Below, piece by piece: positions 32,463 to 41,325 of a stretch of DNA of 64,000 nt (its first letter is position 1; every line of letters begins with the position of its first letter). Location: NCBI GenBank assembly GCA_964567045.1, contig CAZMLE010000015.1:3183-67182 (forward strand), read 5' to 3'. This DNA is from JAFNGF01 sp964567045. Lineage in GTDB: Bacteria; Planctomycetota; Phycisphaerae; Sedimentisphaerales; Anaerobacaceae. Under the pieces are notes generated by a model, which was not told the origin of the DNA, searched no databases, and was given only the letters and a program-made list of their open reading frames with translations. Made by a program: the position numbers and the translations under genes.

Positions 32463-34106
32463 ATGAAGAAGATTGTTCAGGAACAAGCCCGCCATACGTC
32501 TGGCGGGCAAGAGCACGGGCTGGGCAGGGACTTCTGGCTTTTCGGCGGCCTGCTCTGCATTCTGCTTGTGTCAATCCTGGGCCGGGATATGGGTCGGCCC
32601 TTCACGGGCCTACATAGTTGGGGCGAAGCCAGCGGGGCCTGGGCAGCCAGAGCCCACCTAAAGTACGGCTTAGGCTATACCAAAGGCGCTTCCACATGGG
32701 CGGTGGGCGACCCGCCGACAAAAACTCCCACAAGATACTACGACCATCCGCAGCTCTCTGTCCTGACGCTGTCGCTGTTTATGTCGGTCTTCGGCGTGAG
32801 CGAATGGAGCTATCGACTGCTCAATTGTATCACGTCTGTGCTAACTTCAGTGCTCCTGCTCAAAATCTTTAGGGGGTTATTGAGCGATAAAACCGCGCTG
32901 CTTGCAGTCCTTATCTACGTTTTATTTCCTGTTACCGGCTATTTCGGCTCCGGATGCTGGACCGCCTTGATGGTCTTCACAGCTATCTGGTGCTATCTGG
33001 TATTAATCAAGAGCCTGAAAGATGGACCTGAGCCTGGGCGGATACACAAATGGGCTTTGGCAGCCAGCCTGTTTCTTGCGCTGCAGTTCAATTGGGAGGG
33101 CTTTTTCTACGCCATGGGTATCGGGGTGCACTACGTCACGCGCTGCATCCGTCGCAAGACGTTTCCGCAGAAGACGCTGCTCGCCATCTTAATTGTCGCA
33201 CCCCTATCCAGTTTAGCCTTGAATTTTCTGGTGATGGCGGCTGGCTATGGATGGGACTTCAGCAAAATTACCGCCCTGTACGCATGGCGAGCCGGAAAGG
33301 GCGAGATGGCTGAATTCGACTGGGGCAAATGGTTCGCCAGGTTCTGGGAATTCGCCGTGATGAATTTCAGCCTGCCGGTTCTGATTATTGCTATTGCCTA
33401 TCTAACCTTTGGCCAGCTATTTGCACTGACCAGCCCCACTTCGCGCAAGGACTCTCAGGTCGTCACCAGGCGGTTCCCCCAATTCTGGCTTCTTTTCTTG
33501 CCGGGCCTTTTCCAGTTGTCTCTCTTGAAAGGTGCCTTGTGGATGCATCACTACTGGGAACGTTGTTTCTCTCCGTTGATTGCAATCGCTGCCGCACTTG
33601 GGATAATGACGCTCGCCGATATTCTGGGCAGGGTTCGTCCGATACTGCCCAAGATATGTACGGCAGCTCTGGTGGGCGTTATCACGATAGCGTGCGTAGA
33701 AGGGGTGGACCACTATTACAGCATCAGACACTTTTCTCCGGAAAGGGTCAAACTTTTCAAAACGCTCAACGAAAGGATTCCGCCGGACAAGATGCTCTTG
33801 AGCTATCAGAGTCAAAAAGTTGAGCAGCACGAGGCTAAAGGCGAGCATTATCGTCCTGAAATCGCCTGGTATTTGGACCGGGAGGTTGTAGAGGCTGCGA
33901 CATGGGCGGACATTCAACAGAAGGTCCAAACCGGCATGTTTCCTTGCTACTTGATCCCTGCTGTCCAGCAGGTAGCGCCGCTGATCCAGCAACTACAACA
34001 GCGATACAAGTTTGAATCGGTTCCCGGCGACCCTGGCGGGCCAGAGCTGGCTCCAATGCTGCCTCACCTGATTTTTGACCTGCAAAGTAAAGGTCCCGGC
34101 TCTTAA
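32463..34106 (+). CDS. second GT39-like membrane glycosyltransferase
   Basis: The start is ATG at 32463 behind AAGGGA. The 547-residue product has about 11 membrane helices. The first loop has LHSWGEASGAWAARAHLKYG, and YDHPQLSVLTLSLFMSVFG follows, with His and acidic residues placed as in GT39/PMT-type enzymes. The sequence differs clearly from its upstream neighbour, so the pair is not a recent duplication. The first 20 residues include ARHTSGGQEH, encoded by a 22-base palindrome (32487-32508), so the true N-terminus has been altered. It converges on the flippase-like gene. Confidence 0.78.
   Translation: MKKIVQEQARHTSGGQEHGLGRDFWLFGGLLCILLVSILGRDMGRPFTGLHSWGEASGAWAARAHLKYGLGYTKGASTWAVGDPPTKTPTRYYDHPQLSVLTLSLFMSVFGVSEWSYRLLNCITSVLTSVLLLKIFRGLLSDKTALLAVLIYVLFPVTGYFGSGCWTALMVFTAIWCYLVLIKSLKDGPEPGRIHKWALAASLFLALQFNWEGFFYAMGIGVHYVTRCIRRKTFPQKTLLAILIVAPLSSLALNFLVMAAGYGWDFSKITALYAWRAGKGEMAEFDWGKWFARFWEFAVMNFSLPVLIIAIAYLTFGQLFALTSPTSRKDSQVVTRRFPQFWLLFLPGLFQLSLLKGALWMHHYWERCFSPLIAIAAALGIMTLADILGRVRPILPKICTAALVGVITIACVEGVDHYYSIRHFSPERVKLFKTLNERIPPDKMLLSYQSQKVEQHEAKGEHYRPEIAWYLDREVVEAATWADIQQKVQTGMFPCYLIPAVQQVAPLIQQLQQRYKFESVPGDPGGPELAPMLPHLIFDLQSKGPGS
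32487..32508. repeat. in-frame palindrome at the start of the second GT39 gene
   Basis: GCCCGCCA-TACGTC-TGGCGGGC, an eight-base-pair stem. A related GCCCGCC...GGCGGGGC lies just after the gene at about 34110. Confidence 0.75.
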
Positions 34107-34147
34107 CCCAGCCCGCCAACGGCGGGGCGGCGCCAGAGGAGCCGGAC

Positions 34148-35116
34148 TCAGCCAGCACGCTCGCTGCTGCGCGGCGAGGAATTGACCTGGTTTTTATTGA
34201 AGCTGGCGGGAGATTTATGCCAGAGCCACGCCGTGCACGCACCACCGATTACGAAAGACCAGCCCAGTGCTATCGCTCTGTCAACCATTGCCGCCAGCAC
34301 CCCCACCTGCAGCGGCACCGCAAGAACCACAGCCCCAAAGCCCAGCACCAACTCCCTGATTCCCAGTGCACCCGGCGTTAGGCTTATAAATAGAGCGAGA
34401 TAGCCGAGCGTCCCAAGCAGCAAATAGCCCGCAGGGTGGATATCCTGGCCCATGCTGTGGTAGATGATCCCGAAGCGTAAGGCCGTAAGCAAAAAATTTA
34501 GCGACAATAACATTGCCGCCATGATAGTTAGCTTTGTTTTCTTTGCGATTTGCCTGCGTCCTGAAAGGAAATCGCGCAGCATGGAACTAAACTGTCCTGC
34601 TGCCTTGGGGACAGGCAGGGGAACGAATAAGAAAAGCAGCGAACCTGCAATTGTTATCGCGAACACGCCGGCCAGGATTTTGCTTTCGTATCCGGCCAGC
34701 TTATATACCGTCAGTAGTACGATTAAACCCACCACTGCCGCCAAAGCGGTAATTAAAAACATAACATACAAAAAGAAAGTGGCAAAATGAGTATAGGCAA
34801 GACCGTAGTGACGCTTCAAATAGTTCGCCCGAAAGAGAGTGCCGAATTTCATAGGGACATAGTTGAGTAGGGTGGCTGTGTTATTCACACAAAATATGTC
34901 CCAAAAACCAGCCTTGGCATTCAGAGCTTTCAGCAAGTATTTATCTACCAGTGCGCTGACCGAGAGGGACAAAAAACACAAAAAATATATTATGACCAAC
35001 TGTTCGAGGCCCAACTCCGATACAGTCTTTAACTCTTCCCAGTGCCTTGAAAGGTACCACAGCAGGAAGAGGATAATTGCCACGCCAAGTATATTTTTAA
35101 TCCACTTAGTCACCAT
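34148..35116 (-). CDS. flippase-like LPG-synthase transmembrane-domain protein (UPF0104/AglD family)
   Basis: I start at MVTKWIKNILG rather than 16 codons earlier. The 322-residue protein has seven to eight helices. Family marks are LNYVPMKFGTLFRANYLKRHY and LLGTLGYLALFISLTPGALG, with REL in GIRELVLGFGA. The family is thought to move lipid-linked sugars or phospholipids across membranes. Its first 11 bases overlap the end of the preceding methyltransferase gene, so it is the last gene of the minus-strand glycan operon. Confidence 0.82.
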   Translation of the reverse strand: MVTKWIKNILGVAIILFLLWYLSRHWEELKTVSELGLEQLVIIYFLCFLSLSVSALVDKYLLKALNAKAGFWDIFCVNNTATLLNYVPMKFGTLFRANYLKRHYGLAYTHFATFFLYVMFLITALAAVVGLIVLLTVYKLAGYESKILAGVFAITIAGSLLFLFVPLPVPKAAGQFSSMLRDFLSGRRQIAKKTKLTIMAAMLLSLNFLLTALRFGIIYHSMGQDIHPAGYLLLGTLGYLALFISLTPGALGIRELVLGFGAVVLAVPLQVGVLAAMVDRAIALGWSFVIGGACTAWLWHKSPASFNKNQVNSSPRSSERAG

Positions 35117-35780
35117 TTGCAGATTTGCCAATCCGATAAATGTATGATGTAGTGAGGAATACAAAATTAGATCTGAACATAAGATAGCGGCTCTGTTTTA
35201 TGCCGTGTCTGGCGTAGGGCAATAAGGTGTATGTGCCGGTCCTGGCTTTAATACCGAACCCGGTAAATTCGAGCAGGGTTTGAAGGTCCGTAAAGGTAAA
35301 TGAGTGAATGTGCCCCTCATGCGCAGACAGCTTCATAATGTTGGCGAAGATTGCTATCCAGTTATACGGGTTAGGAACAGATAAAAGCAGGGCGCCTTCG
35401 CTGGTAAGTATTCTATGAATTTCTCTTAACAAAAATGTGGCATTTTCAACGTGTTCGAGTAATTCCAGACAGAAAACATAGTCAAATTGCTCCTTTTGAA
35501 AAGGTAAGCCCTTCATAACATCGCATACCTGAAAACTGCCCTTTTTGTTCTTGACACTGTTGATGACTTTCTCAGATATATCCACCGCATAATAATCACA
35601 ATTTAATCCGCGTTGAGCTAAAATATCGCATAGATAAGCGTGCTTGCAGCCGACATCTAATATCCGGCTGCCGTTTTTGATCTCTACGAGTTCGAGTGCT
35701 CTGGAGTACCGCAGATAACCTTGCTTGTCGAAATCAATATAGCCAGTTGCTCTATTCTCATAAAATTCCTTTTTATGCAT
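35106..35780 (-). CDS. class I SAM-dependent methyltransferase
   Basis: The 224-residue enzyme has motif I ILDVGCKHAYLCD, the acidic tip YYAVDIS, and motif IV-like FDYVFCLELLEHVENA. It belongs to the Methyltransf_11/UbiE-like group. Typical roles in such clusters are O-methylation of sugars or lipid carriers, but the substrate cannot be told. It overlaps the flippase gene and lies 21 bases after another methyltransferase with only distant similarity. Confidence 0.85.
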   Translation of the reverse strand: MHKKEFYENRATGYIDFDKQGYLRYSRALELVEIKNGSRILDVGCKHAYLCDILAQRGLNCDYYAVDISEKVINSVKNKKGSFQVCDVMKGLPFQKEQFDYVFCLELLEHVENATFLLREIHRILTSEGALLLSVPNPYNWIAIFANIMKLSAHEGHIHSFTFTDLQTLLEFTGFGIKARTGTYTLLPYARHGIKQSRYLMFRSNFVFLTTSYIYRIGKSANGD

Positions 35781-35801
35781 ATAATGCTCCGCCTGGCATA
35801 T

Positions 35802-36548
35802 TCAACTGCTATTCTGGCAAAGAATAAATAAGCTTCCCCCTATGGTTTTTTCGCTTAGATACTGACTTGCCAGCAATTTCTCTAAGCATTGAATACCTGT
35901 TACGAATATTTTTTTGATGAGCATCTTATGAGTGGAAAGCTCATACGGAAATGGCTCAAATTTGAAGCGGAGGATTTTGATGTTATCTACGGATCGAATT
36001 AGTCGCAACGCCTCCTGGCTATTCCATCTATATAAATGCCCTGATGGATGAGTTTCTAAATTTCTGGTGAGTTTTCTGATCTTGTACATGATTCTTAAAG
36101 CTATGGCGTTTTCAATGGGAATCTTAAGAAGTATATACTTTGAGCATCGAGTAATCGCTGGAATTATTTTTTCGACATTGGGTATGTGCTCCAAAATGTC
36201 GCATAGGATCAGCAGATCAAAAAAATTGGCCGGATAGTCTAACTCGCTGATAGGTTTCACCTGGAATCTTCCAAAAGGTAAAATAGCCGCAGCCTTTTTA
36301 ATAGCTACTTCTGAAATATCCACTCCATATAAGTTTTTACAGCCGGTTATTCTGTGGACTTCTTTGAGCAAAACGCCTGCTCCACAACCAACTTCGAGGA
36401 TCTTATTGAAAGATAGATCGTTGGGGACTAAGCTAAATAGATTTTCCGCCTTCCATCTGGTAGCTCGAATATAAAGCTCATCAGATAGGGCTTGCGATTT
36501 GTAGATATCGTCGTAAAATTTCTGGAAATCGATATTTTTGTTGCTCAT
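35802..36548 (-). CDS. class I SAM-dependent methyltransferase
   Basis: The 248-residue protein contains ILEVGCGAGVLLKEV (motif I), NLYGVDIS and FDLLILCDILEHI. The C-terminal part has KIRKLTRNLETHPSGHLYRW, which recalls methyltransferases of polysaccharide clusters. The stop of the upstream GT4 gene overlaps its ATG (36545-36548), so the two are translationally coupled. It is A/T-richer than the housekeeping genes. Confidence 0.85.
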   Translation of the reverse strand: MSNKNIDFQKFYDDIYKSQALSDELYIRATRWKAENLFSLVPNDLSFNKILEVGCGAGVLLKEVHRITGCKNLYGVDISEVAIKKAAAILPFGRFQVKPISELDYPANFFDLLILCDILEHIPNVEKIIPAITRCSKYILLKIPIENAIALRIMYKIRKLTRNLETHPSGHLYRWNSQEALRLIRSVDNIKILRFKFEPFPYELSTHKMLIKKIFVTGIQCLEKLLASQYLSEKTIGGSLFILCQNSS

Positions 36549-37636
36549 AGGTCTTTTCTGTGAGCCAAGAGACTATAATACAGCTTCTCCATAAGAGAAG
36601 CATTCGCATTCCAATCATAATTGTCCATAACAAACTTTCTGCCCATTGTGCCCATGCTGGAACGCAGAGCTGGATTTTCGATAAGACAAATCAGCTTTTG
36701 CGCAATTGCCTCATGGTCGCGTGGGGTAACCAGAAATCCTGTGACCCCATCTATTATGACCTCGGGCAGTCCTCCCACAGCCGACGCAACTACTGGAAGT
36801 TCCATGGCAGATGCCTCAGCCGCCGCCCGTCCCCACGCTTCAGAAAGCGATGGTACTACAAAGATGTGCATTTTCCCCAGGTAAAGCGGCATCTGGTCGT
36901 GAGGGACCGGTCCTACAAAATTAACGCTGGCCCCAATTGAAAGCGAGTCTGCCAATTTCTTCAAAGAATTAAGCAACGGTCCCCCACCAACAATCAATAG
37001 GTTGGTCTGGGGAAATCTCTTATACACAGATGCAAAGGCTTTTATAAGATATTCAACTCCGTATAGTTTCATCAAGGTCTTGGCACATCCTATCGTTATT
37101 TTGTTCGAATGCGGTTTCATCGCAGGCTTAAATTTTGCTAAATCGACTCCAAAAGGGATAGTCTGTACACGCCTACCTTGCGGAGCTAATTCCTGGGTAC
37201 CTTTGCTTAAAGTTTTACTTGTAGCCGTGATTGCGTCTGCTTTGCTTAAGGCAAATTTGATGATTTTCTTGAAAATAAAACTTGTTGAGGGCGGATCAAA
37301 AATATCAGAACCCCAGGTTGAGACAATATATGGATGGAATCCAGCAAAAGCTCCTATAAGACCGTTGGTCGTAACGTAATGTGCATGAAGTATATCGGGA
37401 TCGATATTGTTTACTATTCTTTCAATATGGAGCAGCATTTTTGTATAGGACAGCAATATTGCCGGCGGCGAAATAGGCTCAACCCCGCGCCTTATTCTTA
37501 CTGGATGGACCTTTACGCCACGGATCCTTGCGTCGCGGACTGAGACCACGTGAACATCGTGCCCGTTTTCCGCAAAGTGCTCGGCCCATCTCTGCGTGTG
37601 AACGGACGCTGCATTTGCTAAAAGGCAAATTCTCAC
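36545..37636 (-). CDS. GT4-family glycosyltransferase
   Basis: The 363-residue GT-B fold enzyme starts with MRICLLANAASVHTQRWAEH and ends with the donor-binding motif SLSEAWGRAAAEASAMELPV, then GGLPEVIIDGVTGFLV. The EX7E motif lies there as E-AWGRAAA-E. The acceptor is an undecaprenyl-linked or lipid-linked glycan by context. The donor is unknown. Confidence 0.9.
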   Translation of the reverse strand: MRICLLANAASVHTQRWAEHFAENGHDVHVVSVRDARIRGVKVHPVRIRRGVEPISPPAILLSYTKMLLHIERIVNNIDPDILHAHYVTTNGLIGAFAGFHPYIVSTWGSDIFDPPSTSFIFKKIIKFALSKADAITATSKTLSKGTQELAPQGRRVQTIPFGVDLAKFKPAMKPHSNKITIGCAKTLMKLYGVEYLIKAFASVYKRFPQTNLLIVGGGPLLNSLKKLADSLSIGASVNFVGPVPHDQMPLYLGKMHIFVVPSLSEAWGRAAAEASAMELPVVASAVGGLPEVIIDGVTGFLVTPRDHEAIAQKLICLIENPALRSSMGTMGRKFVMDNYDWNANASLMEKLYYSLLAHRKDL

Positions 37637-37654
37637 CAGCCTATTCTTCCTTTT

Positions 37655-39016
37655 TCATTCGCCTATAGTTGGCGCGAAGTGACGCTTGCCAATTTCAGAG
37701 ATGACAAGCCGAATCTTGCCCGACCTGGGAACCGGAATATCTTTCACAAAATTCAATCGTATCTTTAGCTTTTCTCCGGCGCCCTGACGTATGGCGTCCT
37801 CTATATACCGGGCGTCCTGATTGGAAAACTTATTGTTCTTGACTATCTTGACCTCTATTTCATCCTCTGCTTCTTGCACTACCTGGAATTGATCCACCGA
37901 CATCATAGACTCGAATATGTGACCAAAGAAGTAAGCGACCAGGTAGTTGCCATCCGGAGTCACCACAATATCGGTGTCTCTGCCCACCACGGAGCTCATC
38001 ACTGGTAGTCCTCGGCCGCACTTGCATTTCTCTTGTGACGGCCTGGCCAGGTCTCCGATCCGGAATCGGATGAAGGGCATCCCATAGTTGCTCAAATCTG
38101 TAACCAGAGCTGTCCCTAATTCAGCGGGTTTTACCGGCCGGTCGTCCTTCACAAATTCAAGCACAATATTTTCCGCTGCGATGTGGTGCGTTCCTGACTC
38201 ACACTGACTCGACATTACAATGCTGTTTCCTCCATAATTGTCAAAAACCGGGCAGTGAAATTGCTCTTCAATAAGCTGCCTATAATGCGGAAATAGCATG
38301 TCACCGGTCGTTATGATCGACACCGGCTTTATATCACTAATGTTGTTATCCTTCAGATACTCTGCCAGCAAAAATACCTGTGAGGCGTACCCTCTTATTA
38401 ACTCCGGCTTATACTTTCTTATCTTTTCAACGCTGTCTCGCAATGTTTCTTGATTCATAGCGGAGAGGCGGAAGAATTTACACCGTCCAAGTGCATCCAT
38501 CATCTTTTGTGCCAGCGTATCGTGGGCTATCAGGTCCAGTCTGACCCAGCGTTTGCCGAACTGGTATCCGGCCCAGCGCCAAAAGCGAAAAAGACAGGCG
38601 AACCTCCAGCTTATCGCCTGGCGGTCCTGATAGTATGGCAAAGGCTCACCCGTGGAACCGCCGCTGTGGTTCAAGGCCAGCTTCTTCCTGGGGATGTTGC
38701 TGGCAATCATGTTATCCGGGAAGTTCCTGCGTATTATGTCTTTGCTCAAGACAGGCAGCTTATGCAGGTCCTCGACCGAATTGATATCCGCCGGCTTTAA
38801 TCCCAACCGATCAAAGGTCGAGCGATAGTATGGGACATTCGTGTATGAATGTTGAATCAGCTCCCGAAGTCTGCTTTCCTGAAAGGCTCGAATTTCATCG
38901 GGGGTCCACCACTGGCTGCCTTCAAGAAACTTTAAGGTTTCAAGAATATGCGTCCCTTGAGAGAGTTCCACCAGCGGAAATACTACGCTTTTGAAAATTC
39001 CGGAATAGATCTCCAT
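37655..39016 (-). CDS. CapK/PaaK-like adenylate-forming ligase
   Basis: The 453-residue protein belongs to the phenylacetate-CoA-ligase-related family often seen in capsule and exopolysaccharide clusters. The ATP loop is LNHSGGSTGEPLPYY, then DNYGGNSIVM and FRIGDLARP, with a C-terminal subdomain VVQEAEDEIEVKIVK. Such proteins are thought to activate an acyl group that decorates a sugar. Its ATG overlaps the DUF354 stop by one base (39016). True phenylacetate catabolism is unlikely in this setting. Confidence 0.85.
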   Translation of the reverse strand: MEIYSGIFKSVVFPLVELSQGTHILETLKFLEGSQWWTPDEIRAFQESRLRELIQHSYTNVPYYRSTFDRLGLKPADINSVEDLHKLPVLSKDIIRRNFPDNMIASNIPRKKLALNHSGGSTGEPLPYYQDRQAISWRFACLFRFWRWAGYQFGKRWVRLDLIAHDTLAQKMMDALGRCKFFRLSAMNQETLRDSVEKIRKYKPELIRGYASQVFLLAEYLKDNNISDIKPVSIITTGDMLFPHYRQLIEEQFHCPVFDNYGGNSIVMSSQCESGTHHIAAENIVLEFVKDDRPVKPAELGTALVTDLSNYGMPFIRFRIGDLARPSQEKCKCGRGLPVMSSVVGRDTDIVVTPDGNYLVAYFFGHIFESMMSVDQFQVVQEAEDEIEVKIVKNNKFSNQDARYIEDAIRQGAGEKLKIRLNFVKDIPVPRSGKIRLVISEIGKRHFAPTIGE

Positions 39017-40035
39017 TAGAGATACCTTTCAATCGTTGCCACGATATATTCGGTAACATCTATTTTGGCCGCGAGCAACCTCTCGCGGGCAGCCAGGCAC
39101 TTCTCCTTAGCCGCTGAGTCGGAGAGCCAGTCGATACAATATTGCAGGGCCTGTTCGGTATCGGCTGTTTGTTTGATAAGCCCATACCGCTCGAGCATAT
39201 CAATTGTGCCTGCTCTTAGTGTGTTGACATACACTGAAGGCACACCCAGTATCGCGGACTCACTCGCCATCGTAGCCCCTTCGCCGACATATAGGGCGGC
39301 AAATGCCATCACATGGTGTATCCGGTGCACAGGAATATACAGGCGGTAAGGCTCAAGCTCGGCGGGCAATGGGCTTTCGGAAGTTATGTAGGGTCTTGCA
39401 TAGCGGGCTATTTCCTCAACGAACCTCAGCCTGTCGCGCTCAACAAGGCCGTGTTGGAAGGCGTCATGATGTGCCTGCCAGCTTACAAACCGAATTATGC
39501 AATACTTTTGTGCCGGATCAATCCCCAGACCTTTTACAGCTTCGCTATCGGCGGTAAATCTTTTGGGGTGCAAATAAGCAAGTTCATGTAAACCGGCGTA
39601 CAGGTGATGCTTTTCGCCGAAGGATTTTTTGTAACAATCGGGGCTATAAATAGCCGTAACAAAAGGGTGTGTGATTTTGTGGGCCGCAGTTGCAATTTCC
39701 GTATCATCCCAGACGACAACCGGTTTGCCCAGCACCCAGCCAACATGTGCCGCGAAAACTCCGCTGATTGCGGTAAGTATGTCCGGCTTGAATTGCCGGC
39801 AGAATCGAAACAGTCTCGCATCCCGCACCAGCATTTCACCAAATAAGGACATCTTTGTCTGGCCCATTTTGCTTAGCTGTGTAAAGGCAATCCCGTAATG
39901 GTGCAGCAGCTCGATTGTGACATCCTTATCTCTGGCGGTTACAGCAACTTTGTGCCCACGTTTTTGGAACTCTGCTATCGCGTTGCGAAAGAAATGAACG
40001 TGGGCAGGATGTGTCATTTCAACCAAAATTCTCAT
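39016..40035 (-). CDS. DUF354 glycosyltransferase-like protein
   Basis: The 339-residue protein begins MRILVEMTHPAHVHFFRNAI, typical of DUF354 proteins with a GT-B (UDP-GlcNAc 2-epimerase-like) fold. The C-terminal half has LYVGEGATMASESAILGVPS, the equivalent of the nucleotide-sugar site, with Glu residues in place. It is either an epimerase or a glycosyltransferase of the glycan cluster. His at residues 9, 12 and 14 (HPAHVH) are family-typical. Confidence 0.85.
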   Translation of the reverse strand: MRILVEMTHPAHVHFFRNAIAEFQKRGHKVAVTARDKDVTIELLHHYGIAFTQLSKMGQTKMSLFGEMLVRDARLFRFCRQFKPDILTAISGVFAAHVGWVLGKPVVVWDDTEIATAAHKITHPFVTAIYSPDCYKKSFGEKHHLYAGLHELAYLHPKRFTADSEAVKGLGIDPAQKYCIIRFVSWQAHHDAFQHGLVERDRLRFVEEIARYARPYITSESPLPAELEPYRLYIPVHRIHHVMAFAALYVGEGATMASESAILGVPSVYVNTLRAGTIDMLERYGLIKQTADTEQALQYCIDWLSDSAAKEKCLAARERLLAAKIDVTEYIVATIERYL

Positions 40036-40067
40036 TGTTAAATAGCAAAAGCGCCAAAAGCCGGAGT

Positions 40068-41024
40068 TTATTTCAATTCCTTATTGCTTTCCATATCGAA
40101 CCACATAGCAAAAAGTGTGAACTGAACGGAGCTTATGAATGAGAACATAGCCGCTAGTGCGTTAATGCGGGGAATTTGGCCGGCCGCAAACCAGATATAA
40201 AATACCCTAAAAAACAGGATAGCGGTAGATAGGCCGAACAAAAGGCCAAACATATAAAAGAAAACCAGCGGATGAAAATCTCTGATTACGTATTTTTCCT
40301 TGAGGCGATATAGAAAATCCTTCAGAAGCAGCCACGATAGCGTTATCATAACTTTTCGCAATTTTATCTTGGATACTTCGCCGATATTGTAAACCGGCTT
40401 GACAGGAATATCACGAACTCTAAAGTTATAGATATTCAGCTTCACGAGCATGTCATTCGGCATGCCAAACCTTTTATAGATTTTGTCCAGGTCCAAAATT
40501 TCCAGGGCTCTTAGATTTATCACTGTATATCCCGTTTGAGAATCTGCCACGTGCCAGTAGCCGGACGCGATCTTGGTCAGCAAAGATAAGTAGGAGTTAC
40601 CCAGGTATCGTACCTTCGGTATGACCTGCCAGGCGTTGCCGGTAAAAAGGCGATTTCCCTTGGCGTAGTCAACTTGGTCTGCAACTACGGGGTCTAAGAG
40701 ATTTGGCAGGTCGGCAGGGTCCATCTGAGCGTCTCCGGCCATAACCGCGGTGACGTCAATCTTGTTATCGCGTGCCCATTTATAGCCGCTCGCGATTGCG
40801 CCGCCCACGCCCTGGTTTTCGCTGTGCTGAATGAGAATTATCCGCCCGTTGGATTGCTCAGCGGCTTTGATTACAATCTCTGCGGTTTTGTCTGTGCTCT
40901 TGTCATCGACCACCACCACTTTGTCCACGTAATCGGGCATGGTTTCAAGAACTCTGCCGATCAGTTTTTCTTCGTTGTATGCCGGCACAACCACGCAAAC
41001 TGTCTTACCTTTGTACATTGCCAA
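40068..41024 (-). CDS. GT2-family glycosyltransferase with membrane anchor
   Basis: The GT-A domain has VVPAYNEEKLIGRVLETMPD, the nucleotide Asp VVVDDKSTDKTAE and the metal motif VMAGDAQMDP (DAQ in place of DxD, as usual for polyprenyl-phosphate sugar synthases). Two C-terminal helices (about residues 255-275 and 285-310) anchor it. This is the dolichyl-phosphate-mannose/glucose synthase type. It probably makes the polyprenyl-phosphate-sugar donor used by GT39 enzymes such as the two upstream. It is the first gene of the minus-strand cluster. Confidence 0.88.
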   Translation of the reverse strand: MAMYKGKTVCVVVPAYNEEKLIGRVLETMPDYVDKVVVVDDKSTDKTAEIVIKAAEQSNGRIILIQHSENQGVGGAIASGYKWARDNKIDVTAVMAGDAQMDPADLPNLLDPVVADQVDYAKGNRLFTGNAWQVIPKVRYLGNSYLSLLTKIASGYWHVADSQTGYTVINLRALEILDLDKIYKRFGMPNDMLVKLNIYNFRVRDIPVKPVYNIGEVSKIKLRKVMITLSWLLLKDFLYRLKEKYVIRDFHPLVFFYMFGLLFGLSTAILFFRVFYIWFAAGQIPRINALAAMFSFISSVQFTLFAMWFDMESNKELK

Positions 41025-41325
41025 TCTCCAAGCGACGCTTTATAATTATCCTCTGCGATAGCGGTTCTGAGTAGCTAAAAACCACGCCGAGTAGTAAAAT
41101 TCATACCGTCGTGAACGCTGCAAATGAACCTTCAAGGGCAGATATTCCGGGATTGCTCGACGTTTAGCATCTTTGAGGGCGTCTGGCAAAAATTGAGACT
41201 GTGCAAGGGGTTTTGATAAATGGAATGCCCAGATGGCCGAGCCGCTGTGGACAACGCAGGCCGGCGCGCGCAAAACGACCAGACCTAAGAAGAAAAAGGC
41301 ATAAGGACATTACTGAGAGGTCAGA
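41025..41325. other. divergent intergenic region
   Basis: It lies between the glycan cluster and the DUF4832 gene, which run apart, so it must hold two promoters. No convincing -35/-10 pair, riboswitch or repeat is visible. A GAGAGGT ribosome binding site precedes the ATG at 41326. Confidence 0.4.
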
